Assembly (NCBI GenBank): GCA_026008535.1
Contig: BRKX01000003.1
Span: 23,054,001-23,118,000, forward strand
Direction: 5' to 3'
DNA: 64,000 nt
Source of the DNA: Perilla frutescens
Lineage: Eukaryota; Streptophyta; Magnoliopsida; Lamiales; Lamiaceae
Under the pieces are notes generated by a model. It searched no databases. It was not told the DNA's origin and was given only the letters and a program-made list of their open reading frames with translations. Both the position numbers and the translations under genes were made by a program. Positions 44,148-55,589 of this stretch are shown in pieces; within the stretch, counting starts at the first letter, position 1; each line of letters starts with the position of its first letter.

Positions 44148-46525
44148 GGTTATATCTACCTGTTGTGTCGCAAGTCTAAATGCTTTGAGAAATTCAAAGA
44201 GTTTAAGGCGGAAGCAGAGAAACGAACAGGTAGAAGTATCAAGTCACTACATTCTGGTCATAGTGGCGAGTACCTCTCAAGTGAATTTAGGGATTACATG
44301 GCAGAGAATGGGATTACATCCAAGTTGACTGCGCCTGGAACGCCACAGCAGAATGGCGTGGCGGAAAGAAGGAATCGTACACTGTTAGAGATGGTTAGTT
44401 CGATGATGAGTTATTCTGAGTTGTCCATTTCGTTCTGGGGATATGCTCTGGAAACGGCAGCCTATATTCTTAACTTGGTTCTATCGAAATCAGTTCCTGC
44501 TACATCCACAGAACTATAGACTGGACGAAAACCCAGTTTGAACCATATTCGGATTTGGGATAGCTCAGCACACGTGTTGGACAAGGAAGCTGATAAGCTG
44601 GCTCCTCGTACTGATGTAAGGCTGTTTGTTGGATATCCTAGAGGAACGAAATGTGGTTTGTTTTATAGTCCTAAGGATCAGAAGATCATTGTTAGTACCA
44701 ATGCTCGATTCTCAGAGGAAGACTATGTCATAAACCACAAACCAAGGAGTCAAATCATCCTTGAGGAGTTAAGAGGTGGATCGAATCCTACACCGGTTGT
44801 ACAAGAAGAGGAACCACCAAACACTGCACAACGTGTCACAAAGATACAGAAACTGCCTCATCGTAGTGGGAGGGTTATACGTCAACCTGATAGATTCATT
44901 AGTCTGGGAAAGGCTTCAGATTTCCCAGAGGGTCTCAATGAATTGGATCCCAGGACCTATGACGAGGCAATTCGAGATAAAGATGTGGATTCTTGGAAAA
45001 TTGCAATGGAGTTTGAGATTGGATCTATGGATCGCAATCAAGTCTGGAAACTTGTAGGACCACAAGATGGGGTAAAACCCATTGGCTGTAAGTGGGTCTA
45101 CAAGCACAAGAGAGGATCTGACAGGAAGGTTGAAACATTCAAGGCAAGATTGGTGGCAAAATGGTTTACTCAGAAAGAAGGGATCTATTATGAGAAAACC
45201 TTTTCACCGGTAGCCATGCTTAAGTCAATCCAGATTCTCTTGTCTATTGCCACTCATTTGGATTATGAGATCTGGTAGATGGATGTCAAGACAACTTTCC
45301 TAAACGGAAGTCTTGAAGAAAACATCCACATGAAACAACTAGAAGGATTTATTGCTAAGGTCCAAGAGCACTTGGTGTGTAAGCTTAAGAGATCCATTTA
45401 TGGACTTAAGCAGGCATCGAGATCTTAGAACATCCGATTTGATGAAGTTATCCAGTCATATGGATTCGTGCAAAGTCCGGATAAGAGCTGTGTGTACAAG
45501 AAATATGATGGAAATGTGGTGGCATTCCTAGTACTTTATGCTGATAACATCTTGCTTATTGGAAACAGTAAGAAGGCGTTGTCGAACATTAGGGTGTGGC
45601 TGTTCGAGCAGTTTGATATGAAGGATCTGGGTTAAGCCGGACATGTCCTTAGCATCAAGATCATTCGAGATCACCAGAAAAGGATGTTATGTCTGTCCCA
45701 GATGACTTATATCGATATAGTGCTAGCTAGATTTGGCATGCAAGATTCCAAGAAAGGTTTTATACCTTACAGGCATGGAATTCATCTATCCAATGAAATG
45801 TGTCCCCAAACACAGTCTGAGATAGAGGAAATGAAGAAAGTACCATATGCTTCGGCTGTGGGAAGTTTGGTGTATGTTATGCTATGCACTAGGCCTAATA
45901 TATGCTATGCCGTTGGCGTGGTAAGCAGATATCAGTCTAACCCTGAACAAGGTCACTGGACTGCGGTCAAAAAATTCTCAAGTACCTTAAAAGGACTCGA
46001 GATTACATGTTGATTTTCCGCTCTGATAGTCTAATGCCTTTGGGTTACACGGACTCAGATTTTCAATCCGAAAAAGATCAGAGTAAGTCTATCTCGGACT
46101 ATGTGTTTACATTAAGAGGTGGAGCCATCGCATGGAGGAGCATTAAGCAGAAATGTATTGTGGATTCTACCATGGAAGCCGAGTATGTAGCTGCCTTTGA
46201 GGCTGCAAAAGAGGTTGTCTGGCTCCGCGGGTTCCTAGCAGGCTTGAGCGTGGTTTCTGATTTGCCTAAGACTATCATGATATACTGTGATAACTTTGGT
46301 GCAGTGGCAAATTTGAAGGAACCCAGAGCCCACAAGGCATGTAAGCACATACAGAGAAAGTACCATCTTATACGAGAAATCGTTAAGAGAGGAAATGTGG
46401 CGGTGGTCAAGATTGTATCGGAGGACAACCTGGCAGATCCATTCATAAAGAGCCTGCTGGCTAAGACCTTTGATGGGCACGTGGAGAAAATGGGAGTGAG
46501 ATGCAGACCTGGTGGCGCAGTTTGA
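44148..46525 (+). pseudogene. Copia A integrase (3' half), RT and RNase H
   Basis: Integrase resumes with KCFEKFKEFKAEAEKRTGRS and KSLHSGHSGEYLSSEFRDYM, then TAPGTPQQNGVAERRNRTLL, whose E is the last residue of DD35E. A TAG at 44517 replaces Trp. The RT domain reads SWKIAMEFEIGSMDRNQVWK, GCKWVYKHKRGSDRKVETFK, ARLVAKWFTQKEGIYYEKTF and SPVA, with a TAG at 45276, another at 45427 and a TAA at 45634. The catalytic YVDD is YADN (VLYADNILLIGN, about 45533-45568), so RT is dead even apart from the stops. RNase H follows (GYTDSDFQSEKDQSKSISDY, KCIVDSTMEAEYVAAFEAAK, HIQRKYHLIREIVKRGNVAV), ending at 46525. One frameshift near 46000. Confidence 0.95.
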
Positions 46526-46587
46526 GTTGATAGTTTTGATTGGAGAGTTAGCCAGTTAGTTTTTTATGCTTGAAAGACATGCTTCAA

Positions 46588-46602
46588 GTATAAGTGGGAG
46601 AT
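46588..46602 (+). other. Copia A polypurine tract
   Basis: AGTATAAGTGGGAGAT lies directly before the 3' LTR start at 46603, as usual for plant copia elements. Confidence 0.85.
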
Positions 46603-48033
46603 TGTTAGTTTTGTATACTGGAAGACTTATCTTTGTATACTTTTCTGATGATATGATGATGTGAAATGAAAGTTATTGCAGTCATTGTTGCATTTAGATT
46701 ATGTTCTATAATTGTTCTATGCAATGTTCCATATACTTACATTGTAGATGATATGGTGTGGAGAGTCACACAGTAAGATCATATCATTAGAACCTCGTAA
46801 TGTATTAAAGAGCTCACGGCTTAGATGATCCTGAACACACCATCGGTACACCGTAGAATAATCTGATAAGTTAGTTTATCTTGACTAACTGATTATTCTA
46901 GTACACTTGTTAGTGTATTGAGAAGGATCACGATAGACTACTATTCTTTGTCTCTGACCCAGTTACTGAGAGAATAAAGATCCACAGAGTTCAGGTTCTG
47001 AACTCATGTGATATTGGAGAGCATATGTGTGCGTTGTTTATTACTTTGATTTATCAATGAGTGAGATCTTTTCGTAGATCGAATTCGATATCTTAGGTAA
47101 TAACAATGTATACATGATGTCTCGAGCAGTATGCATGAGCACCGTGTCCTGGTGCGCCAGGTTGATGATATTCTCTTGAGGAAACACAAGTTCATGTTGA
47201 AACCCTGCAGGTGGAATTTATTCCGTACATGAGTAAAGCTTGTGTGGTACTACTCAAGGTTTTAGATGTTAATTAATTATAGCTGTCAGAGGCTTACATA
47301 ATTAATTAATGAACATTATATCTTAAACACGGGGAATGGCTGGACTAAAGGAGAAAGCATATTCGTAAATATGTATTAAATTGGTAGGTTAGTTTTACTT
47401 CTTTAGTGGAATAAAAGTAAAACTTAATTTATTTAATTATATCCTAAGTTTATTGGATATTGGATATTAAATAAATTAGTGGGCCAATTTAATATTCTTC
47501 TAGATCCCTGTTGTAGCCCAATAGACTGATAGTGGACTGGATATAGAACTTAAGATAGAGGCCCAAATCCAGTAGGGTTTGGAGATGTAAATTTCGCCAC
47601 TTCCCTATATAAATTGGGGAGGGGGGGTGAAATTTTACAACATAAGAAATCAGCCCCTCTTTGTCTCTCAAATTTATCCATAGATTTCACAACCCTATCT
47701 AGTAGATTTCAGCCCACTCTGAATCTAGATATAGTCCGGGAATACAACAGAAGATCTTGGAGTAGAATTGTGAAGTGGCCAATTTTTCTATAGAAAAAGG
47801 GGCGCCTACTGTGTTCATTCAACAACAAGATTAGATCTTTAATCTTGTCCTCAGATCATCTGACAATTGTAAGTAATTCAGATCTATTTCTTCCGCTTTA
47901 TTAGATTCGTTTTACATGGTTTTTTGCATGACGTGATAAACATGATTGTGAAATAAAAATATGATTTGCATAAACATGGATTAATGAACCACCAAATGAT
48001 CCTGCGGTGGTTTAATTCGAAAAAACCCCAACA
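46603..48033 (+). repeat. Copia A 3' LTR
   Basis: 1431 bases from TGTTAGTTTTGTATACTGGA to CCCCAACA. Almost collinear, in reverse, with the solo LTRs at 8417-9844 and 56756-59446. Contains a TATA-like TATATAAATT (about 47606-47615) and the conserved tail GGTGGTTTAATTCGAAAAAA. Confidence 0.93.
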
Positions 48034-48071
48034 GCAAAGCCATCCAGAACTCACGGTATGAGTCTGTGAAG

Positions 48072-48202
48072 CTAGCACGGACCGTGCTAAGTTAGCACGG
48101 ACCGTGCTATGCTTGCACGGCCCGTGTCGGAAAGATTTTATTTCTCGCCCATTAATTAGCACGGCCCGTGTAATGCTTGCACGGCCCGTGCAATGCCTCT
48201 GC
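48072..48202. repeat. Cluster of GCACGGNCCGTGC near-palindromes
   Basis: Five units in 130 bases: CTAGCACGGACCGTGCTAAG, TTAGCACGGACCGTGCTATG, TTGCACGGCCCGTGTCGG, TTAGCACGGCCCGTGTAATG and TTGCACGGCCCGTGCAATG. A sixth lies just before the copia insertion (33779-33794), so the copia interrupted this cluster. Confidence 0.9.
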
Positions 48203-49151
48203 CACCCCATTTTGTCTCCAATCATGTTTAAAACTTGAGTCTTTCAAGCCCTCATGTTTTCTAAAGGTTGTAAAGTTGTGCTATCTATGTTTAAGTCCTA
48301 GTTAAGGTTGGATAAGCTAGATATTGTTTAATTTCTTGAATAGATATTATAATCTTCGGAGGAGGCCGCTAAGTCGATGATTTGACTTTTGTAGGAGGTA
48401 GTGAGCCCCGTGGAAATTCAGTGAAGGATCATCAACTCGTTGCTTCATCTTCTGTCCAGTAGTTGAGGTGGGTAAATCTATACTCATCTAAAGTTTGAGC
48501 TAATAAGCTCTAGAAGCATGATAGGGCAAATGAGATATCCAATAAAACATTTTTCCTCTGCCTGATTGATCTCTGTACAAAGGAAGGAAAGAAAGGAAGT
48601 TATTATATGTTAAGTGAGCTCTCAAGCATGTTTAGATGTGCTAGAAATGATTAAGTATTATGTTAGCATGAGATAATTAGAATTGCTTTAATTGCAATTT
48701 ATGTTTATGCACGTTCATTTCCTCGTATCTGAATGATGGATTTTGCTAAAGTTTATTTAGCTAAGCATTTCCTTTTAGGGTAGCGATAAATCCCCTTATA
48801 GGCTTAAATCTTGCATAAATAAAGGATTAGCCTTAGACGATTGCTCTAGGCTCAATGATTCTAGCTAGGTTAAGGAAATGAAGCTAAGTTAGGAAAGAGA
48901 GGAAGTTAAGGAAGTTAAAGTAAGTTAAGGAAGGAAGTTAAGAAAGGAAGAACATAGCTTTTATAGCCAGGATCGAGCTCAGGATTTATGATCTTTGATC
49001 ATTAAGTGAGTTACTTCTGGGTTAATTCCCTTGCAAACTCGTTTGGATATTTGAGGTAACCCCTCTTCTATCCTACGGCATGCCTAATGGTACAGTTGAC
49101 ATTAGGTTTGAGCCAAGGTTGGGCCCAAAAGTAAAGAAAAGGTTTTGCGGA

Positions 49152-49187
49152 TATGGAGAGGGCTTTTGCATTTTGCTCTCCATATAC
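49152..49187. other. Conserved hairpin in Del-type LTRs
   Basis: ATATGGAGAG and CTCTCCATAT are perfect inverted arms separated by 16 bases (GGCTTTTGCATTTTG). The same hairpin occurs at about 25729-25764 and 43990-44025, and in reversed LTRs at about 25242-25280 and 34692-34730. A compensated variant is at 51303-51333. Confidence 0.8.
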
Positions 49188-49797
49188 TGCCAGTTGATTA
49201 TTGACTATTTCTCAAGTTATTAAAGAAGCTTTTATTAAAACCCACTGAGTACATTAGTGCTCACACCCTCTTTTTCAAATGTTTTCAGGTTGAGATGCTG
49301 AGGATGATGGTGGCTGTGGATGTGGGTTGGCTGCCAAGATTATTATGTCATAGTATAAGTTTCTTTTGAAATCCCATGATGTTTCTTCTACTCTGATACA
49401 CTCTTTATTATTCCTAAGGTGCTATTATGTTTATCGAGATTCTATGAATATTCCCCAGACATGATTTTATATATAAGTGATGCATATTAAGTTTTATTCC
49501 TGCTTCTCGAGTATATTTTTCTTTCGCCTATAAAGAGGCTTGTGCACGTTGATATCTATTTATTCGTTTTAACCTATGAATGGGTCTATGCTTGTTGGTA
49601 TCTGATTAGTTAGCCATTTAATTCCGCTAAAGCATGTTTCCTTCTTAATCAAGTAAACCCGAGTATCATCGCCCATCTTTCAAAAGTATATATTTATTCT
49701 TAAACCTTCTTTGTTAATCTTCCGTCTTTATTCGATATCCCCTTAATAAGACCCCGTCCCCATTCGTTAATCCCTATCTCAGGACCGGGTTGTTACA

Positions 49798-50078
49798 ATA
49801 TCTGCAAACCTTTTCTTCTTCATTGGGATCCATCTTGCTCAGTTTGTCGTCTACTGCACTATATATCATGTTGCTGATAGAAAAAATGGAGGGATTACCT
49901 CGCTAATCTGAGGAGAATATACTAGGGGTTTCCTAGCATTGACCCTGAGTGTGCTAGGGGTCACCTAGCAGTGACTCCTTATAGTGACATCCGGTCACAG
50001 TGTATGTGCAGGGTTACCTCACAGTGACACCTTTAGTGATAATCATCACAGTTGCAAAGGTATACAATCCTGCCTTTG
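49798..50078 (-). repeat. Fragment of Del-type LTR family C
   Basis: Direct repeat of 51332-51611 (roughly 90% by eye): ATATCTGCAAACC, GTCGTCTACTGCACTATATA, GACCCTGAGTGTGCTAGGGG and TATACAATCCTGCC occur in both in the same order. It directly abuts the gypsy 3' LTR end, so the gypsy element probably inserted into a C-family LTR. Confidence 0.8.
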
Positions 50079-51081
50079 TACTTTTCAAGATTATTTTCGT
50101 ACTAAACCAAAGACGACCCGCTCTGGTACCAATTGAAGTTGCATAAACTATGCAAGCATGTTCAACATCATGCACATGTACATTATAATGAATATGTAAG
50201 GTCAGAAAGATAAACTGAAAGCAATTAAATGGCATGAGGTTGATAATCCTATTTGATCAACTGATCTGCGTCAGGGGGATATCACAATTCCGTGAGAAAT
50301 AATCCAATACTCCGTTGCAAGGTTACAAAGGCTATTACATGATGACCTCCCGTCACTCGACCCCTTTCCTACGCACTACAATCTCTTTTGATGGACTGAA
50401 TTGTGAGATCTCCTCACAACCTATAATCCCTCTAGTTCCTACAAGAAATCTCTCCCGAGACTCCTTTAAGTGTGTATGAAAGAATTTCAAACACAGACTA
50501 GACACACAATGATCACAATGATCAAACCTAGTCTACCCGAATACTATATACTTCAAAGATGAAGTCTTTTAGACTCTCTACCCTTTGTGTATTCGTAAAA
50601 CTTATCCCACTAAACTAGTCTGATTCTCAGGTTATTTATAAACACAAGACATAGCCTAAATAAGGTAATCAGATTGTCCTAATTTGAATAAAAGTCCAAA
50701 AAGAAACTTTCCTTATTTAAATCGGACAACTCCTAGTTTAGAATCCTTCCTTAAATAGAACTCACATATTTCCTTCTTGATCTTCATCTTCGAACAAGAC
50801 AACTTCTATCCTGAATCATCCATCTTGAAAAGGCAGCTTCAACTCCTTGAAAATAGCTTGACACGTCTCTTGGAAACTCTCTGGACAACCATGTAAATGA
50901 TCATGTTCACAAACATGCTCAAGTACATTCTTCGATCTTCAATCAGATTGGCAGCGGAATGTTAATATCAGAATGTCCAGAACATGCTCTTCAAACTTGA
51001 AAAATCAAAACCTTTGTGTTCTTTGAATTGCCATAAAGATCATGACAATCTAAACAATACTTAGTGCAGATGGCACTAACA
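50079..51081 (-). mobile_element. Copia family D: leader, PBS and LTR (fragment)
   Basis: On the minus strand: an LTR of 942 bases (50140-51081) starting TGTTAGTGCCATCTGC and ending TTTATGCA, then ACTTCAAT and the PBS TGGTACCAGAGC (50120-50131; one base from TGGTATCAGAGC), then about 40 bases of leader (to 50079) before C-family LTR sequence. The LTR shares its start and several blocks (GACCTCCCGTCACTCGA, TCTCCTCACAACCT) with the D' solo LTRs. The internal coding region is absent. Confidence 0.8.
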
Positions 51082-51086
51082 CGATT

Positions 51087-53537
51087 ATCAGAGTATTCAA
51101 CAGAAAACATAGCGGAAGTAATTTATTCAGATAACCAGATAAGCAGCATCTCAGTCAACCCCGCCATCAGCTCACATCACCAGCCTCAACATCTCAACCT
51201 GAAAATATTTTGAAAAGAATTTGGTGTGAGTACTAATGCATTCAGTGGGTAAGTTTTGAACTCAATTTTACAATATGAAATATCCAAAAATAATGTACAG
51301 CATATAGGAAGCAAATTGCAAAAGCCCTTCCCATATCTACAAACCTTTTTTTCTCCTTTTGGATCCATCTTCCTCAGTCTGTCGTCTACTGCACTATATA
51401 GCATGCTGCTGGTAGGAAAAGGGAGGGGTTACCTTGCTAATCCGAGGAGAGTATACCAGGGTTTGCCTAGCATTGACCCTGAGTGTGCTAGGGGTCACCT
51501 AGCAGTGACTCCTTATAGTGACATCCAATCATAGTGTATGTGCGGGGTTACCTCACAGTGACACCTTTAGTGATAATCATCACAGCTGTAAGGGTATACA
51601 ATCCTGCCTATGTTTAACAATTACTTGCACTACAAAAATCCAAGATTCTAGCACAAGCCTATCTCAGCTAAGTTCAACATCATCTAATAATATCTCATAA
51701 TACTTAGCAATTAAATCGTAGCTTAATCATGCTTATACAACTATTCCACAAGTATGCTCATATCCTAGTCACAATATCCCAACAATTATTCCAATAATAT
51801 TATAACAATATTTCAACAGTATCTCAATAGTATTTTATTCCATAGAATAAAAATATTCTATAATTCCTCCAATAACAGTGACGTTAAACAGGCAGAACAT
51901 AAAATATTTGTTTGGGTATTTCTAAGTTATCTATCATGCTTCTAAAGAGTTATTACTCTTAAATTGTATTTATTCTTTAAAATAAACCCACCTTACTGAC
52001 GAGCAGGCGGCGGCACGATAGCTTCCGAGTTTGCTTCCTTCCTTCCAAAGGGCTCCATGGGTCCTACAATATTGGTGCATGCCTTAGAATAACTACTATA
52101 ATTTTCGAAATTTATCTACTAAATATTTGGAGCATTTATCTATATTTATTTATTATTATTTCGTTCAAAAAAAGATTACGCAACTCTAATGACCTCGTAT
52201 AAACTCAACACACAAGGATGAAAATTTTAAAATAATATTCTTAATTTATTGAAACAAAAATATTTGACAGATGTCTCTTTCCAAAATTTGTCATTTTACT
52301 CGATTAACATCGAATTTCCACCATGACACTTTTTAACTGTTCAAAAATTATGAAAATATTCCAAGATGATCCTACACATGCCAAGACTATAGTTTGAAAG
52401 TTTTAGATTTTTTAATAACACATGCTTCCGGAATAAAAATAACTATCTACTTTTAAAAATCGAGATTCATCAAAACTCGTCTAAAAATTACAAAACTTGG
52501 CAGATTTATAAGAAATAATTTTTCGAGCAACTTTTTTTATTCGACGAGAGAAAATGGGTGAAAATGATGAAAAACAGAATATGATCGGTAAATGGTACTA
52601 TTCACGTTTTCCGGTGATTGCGCTGGTTTTGGGCCACTGGATGGAAACGTGTTCAACATATAAAACGTAGAGCACACTTAAATACACAACATACTAAAAT
52701 TCCATATTAAAAGGACGAGAAATGGACCGAAACAAGCTCTTGGAAGGTGGCTGGCAGCAGGCGGTGACCCCAGCGGCGGAGGCGCCGCCGGTTGGTGGCT
52801 GCCCCCTGCCGGCAGTCCCTCATCTCTGACTCCTTCCCGACTCGATTCGTACCTCGAATCTCGACTCCACTCAAGAACGCTCAAGAACACTCAAGAACGC
52901 TCGTCTATGCTCGAATACGCTTCGAGTTTTCTAATTTAAGTCATTAACACAACTTGAGGGATGAAGAATAATGAATGGAGGCTGCTCCTTTTATAGGCAA
53001 AGCTTGGGGGGGTGGGTATTGATTTTTCAGATATAAAATACTGATAAAGTTAGTTCGAACGCGATTATTACACGGAAAGTTCACTATTTACAAGTTGTTT
53101 TATTGCAAGGAAAGTTCATTTCACCTCAGATTAAAAATCTGGGAACACTGGCGGATTCGTTGGCTCGTTTCCTATTGAGGAACCTTGTCAACGATTTCTC
53201 GGGATAACGATCGAAATTTCATAAAAGATTGAAATTAAAAACGAGTCAAAAATCACTATTCATCCTTTTTACTTTTTACCTTTTTAACCGCCGGGAACTC
53301 GATTTACCTCGGATTAAATTTCCGAGAGTACCGGCGGATTCCTCGGGTCGACCTCTTTCAACGGAGTCTAATATTGACCATAACCCGAATTTTGTTTAAT
53401 CGTATTTTCAAGGAAACGATACCTAGAGTTGCGTCTTACATCGATTTTACTTCATTTAGCTCTAATATAATTCTTTAGTCTTCTAAATATAATCAGAAAA
53501 CTTCTTTATCTGAAATTCAAAAATACGGGGTGTTACA
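51087..53537 (-). mobile_element. Del-type LTR family C, reversed, 3' end truncated
   Basis: The right end TACGGGGTGTTACA is the inverse of a TGTAACACCCCGTA LTR start. Landmarks of Del LTRs follow in inverse order: a TATA box near 52988-52995 (CCTATAAAAGG on the minus strand), a GC-rich block at 52745-52812, and CTCAACATCTCAACCTGAAA near 51186-51205. About 660 bases of the LTR 3' part are missing on the left, where D-family LTR begins. The right edge cuts the gag of the copia at 53538-54584, into which C probably inserted. Confidence 0.78.
52745..52812. repeat. GC-rich cassette in C-family LTR
   Basis: GGTGACCCCAGCGGCGGAGG and CGCCGCCGGTTGGTGGCTGC form a GC-rich block at the same LTR position as the blocks at 42778-42957 and 48072-48202, but with unrelated sequence. 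Confidence 0.7.
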
Positions 53538-54584
53538 AATAGAGTTAGTCTTGAAAGTAATATGATTGCTCACGGATTCTTCTTCGCTTCTGCTATTGTC
53601 AGTGTCTTCATCATCACTCAAGGTAGAACAGTATGACTTGTCTTCTTCTTTAACGTGTTAGAACACTCAGCTTTGAAATGTCCCATACCACCACATTCTC
53701 TACACTTGATCTCATTTTGCTTCTTTTCATTAGCATCTTCATGCTTGGTTCTTCGAAAGTTAGAAGAACTATGCTCTATAAAGTTATTTTGAGAAGACTT
53801 CTTGTCGAATCTCTTGACCAATCTATTGAAGTTTTTTTTATAACATGGCAATAGTTTCTGCCAAGTTGTCTTTGTCAGGAACATTACTGGGAACTTTAGT
53901 GTTGGATCCAACCTGAAAAGAAAAGCAATGCTTTTCTTCTGCATAACTTATTCTTTCAGCTAAAACCATTTTAAAAGTTCGTAAAGAGTCAATCAACTCT
54001 TGCAGCTTCATTTTGCTCATGTGTTTTACTTTTCCTTGTAGGAAAATCTTTTCGACAATGAGTGAAGAACCTTCCGGATAAGTTTTTCTTCAGTAATTGC
54101 ATCACTAAGAGCAAAGCTTTCATTATCAATATCACATATCTTGGCATTAAATTCTCCAAGCGTCTCTGATTCATCCACCTTCAGGTTTTCAAACTTGGTA
54201 GTGAGAAGCTGCATTTGCGACATTCGAACACTGCTTGTTTCTTCAAAAGTGGTCTGAATTATGTTCCAGGTCTCTTTTGCCTTGTCACATGTAGATATGA
54301 GTTTGAAGACATTCATATCTACTATCGCGAATATGGCATGCATAGCCTTAGCATTCATTCCATAGATTTGATAATCATCATTATCACATTCAGCTCGGGC
54401 TTGGAAATAACGACTCATTTCTCGTCTTTCTTTATTGGAGGAGTCTATACATCAGTCACCATTTTCCTAGCACGTTCATCAATGGAATGAATAAATGTCA
54501 TCATTCTGGTCTTCCAATAAGCATAATTGTTGCCATCAAGAAGTGGGGTCACACCGTCGATGCTACTTCTTTCATTGTGTCCAT
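53538..54584 (-). pseudogene. Copia family D gag
   Basis: Minus-strand gag from ATG at 54584. After a frameshift it reads IDGVTPLLDGNNYAYWKTRM and MTFIHSIDERARKMVTDV, then two stops. Next come RYFQARAECDNDDYQIYGMN, AKAMHAIFAIVDMNVFKLIS and TCDKAKETWNIIQTTFEETS, the UBN2-type capsid domain, with ALSDAITEEKLIRKVLHSLS. A frameshift near 54030 leads to KMKLQELIDSLRTFKMVLAE and a basic linker, then the zinc knuckle IKCRECGGMGHFKAEC (CX2CX4HX4C, about 53665-53712) and an acidic tail. It is cut at 53538 by the C-family LTR, so protease and pol are missing here. Confidence 0.9.
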
Positions 54585-54645
54585 CTAGTCAAAACAAACA
54601 CAAAACACGGATTAACAAACTCAAGATCCACATGTGTAATAGGTG

Positions 54646-55589
54646 ACCCACTCTAATATCAATTGAAATTATACAATTCGTGAACTTAGGTATTTTAGAT
54701 TACTGCAATATGTGTTTTTGAAAAACCACAAGAACAGAACCAAGAACAGAATAAAAGAAAGCAGTAAAGTATGCATAAGATTAGTAATCTAGTTTGGTCA
54801 ATCAACCTACTCTAGAGGAGACTTCGCTCAAACTTGAAGTTTCATCCACTAGTACTCCGTGAAGACTATTCAAGAAACTTATACATCAAGGAATCCCTCC
54901 TTATGCCGCCATTTCTTACAACACGAACTCTTTTGCGCATGAAAGATGTGAGCTTCCCTCACAACCGTGACACTAGACTCTCTTTAGCTACTCATGACTT
55001 CATCTTGCATTTTCTCCTGAGATTATTAACAAAATGGAATAAAAGCCCCTCACATGTTTCACTCATGAAAATACTCAAAATTAGACTATCACGTTAAACA
55101 GTTTAATGAATAACTTATAGCTATTACAAAACTCACAAACCATGATTTTCAAACAATAAACTTAGAGAATCAACTATATTTTACGCACCGATTATGAGGA
55201 GAATTGGTCTTCTTATACTTTTTCTTCAAGTTGACTTGATCTTCAATCTTCGTCTACTTGGAATGTAATTAGAGTTTGTGATTCTTTCCATATTGATGTA
55301 GATGATTTCCATGTAGTTAAGGGTTAAATCGGCATGGTATCTACTCCATAAGAGAGTCAAACAACCGCTCATTGCTTGCCAAACAAATCCGCGCAGGATC
55401 TTTCTTCCGGAAGGAAACTGCCATATATAAACTGTTCAGGGACACTCCTGGAACATCAGAGAGAACAGTCATAAACTTGTTCCTTTTTTCGCACAGCAGA
55501 ATCAACAACCATATCAGGAATCAGTCCTCAAACACTTTGTGGAACATAAATCGCCAAAACAAACTTAGTGCTAAGTGATGGCACTAACA
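54646..55589 (-). mobile_element. Copia family D PBS and 5' LTR
   Basis: The minus-strand LTR spans 54670-55589 (920 bases, starting TGTTAGTGCCATCACTTAGC). It ends in a mutated TATA instead of TGCA, then ATTTCAAT and a decayed PBS TGATATTAGAGTGGG (about 54649-54663) leading to gag. On its outer side the LTR start is preceded by AAAGGGGAAGAT, which looks like a PPT (55590-55601 on the plus strand). A PPT outside a 5' LTR suggests an LTR shared by two tandem elements. Confidence 0.8.

Larger units (their letters stand above)
33797..48033 (+). mobile_element. Ty1/copia element A, nested in the gypsy 3' LTR
   Basis: It begins TGTTAGTTTTGTATACTGGA at 33797 and ends CCCCAACA at 48033. The 5-bp TSD GCAAA (33792-33796 and 48034-48038) proves insertion into the gypsy LTR. 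Only 22 bases of its 5' LTR survive before a reversed Del LTR (33819-37265). The rest of the 5' LTR and the PBS are not found. Leader, gag, protease and integrase start (to 41318), a second Del LTR (41319-44147), the pol remainder (44148-46525), PPT and a full 3' LTR (46603-48033) follow. Solo LTRs of the same family lie at 8417-9844 and 56756-59446. Confidence 0.93.
23571..49797 (+). mobile_element. Del/Tekay-like Ty3/gypsy element with nested insertions
   Basis: Order on the plus strand: truncated 5' LTR (23571-26374), PBS for initiator Met-tRNA (26377), degenerate gag, RT, RNase H, integrase and chromodomain (26.9-32.26 kb), PPT (about 32285-32298), and a 3' LTR (32299-33796 plus 48034-49797) split by a copia element. 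LTRs of about 3.26 kb starting TGTAACACCC and a C-terminal chromodomain point to the Del/Tekay group of chromoviruses. The 5' end is joined to a CACTA fragment, so no TSD can be checked. The 3' end abuts sequence of another Del-type LTR (49798-50078), suggesting insertion into it. Many stops and frameshifts make it inactive. Confidence 0.85.
48034..49797 (+). repeat. 3' LTR of the gypsy element, second part
   Basis: Resumes after the copia with the duplicated GCAAA and ends CCGGGTTGTTACA. It matches 25381-26374 of the 5' LTR from about 48828 onward. It contains the near-palindrome cluster (48072-48202), a purine-rich GGAAGTTAA stretch (about 48895-48950), the CTCTCCATAT hairpin (49152-49187) and the terminal GTCCCCATTCGTTAATCC. 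LTR length without the copia and the duplicate is about 3257 bases. Confidence 0.92.

Noticed and set aside
49798..51611. Two 280-bp direct repeats as LTRs of a 1.8-kb element
   Set aside because: The repeats are internal parts of a Del-type LTR (family C), do not start TG or end CA, and the DNA between them contains the PBS and LTR of a different copia family.
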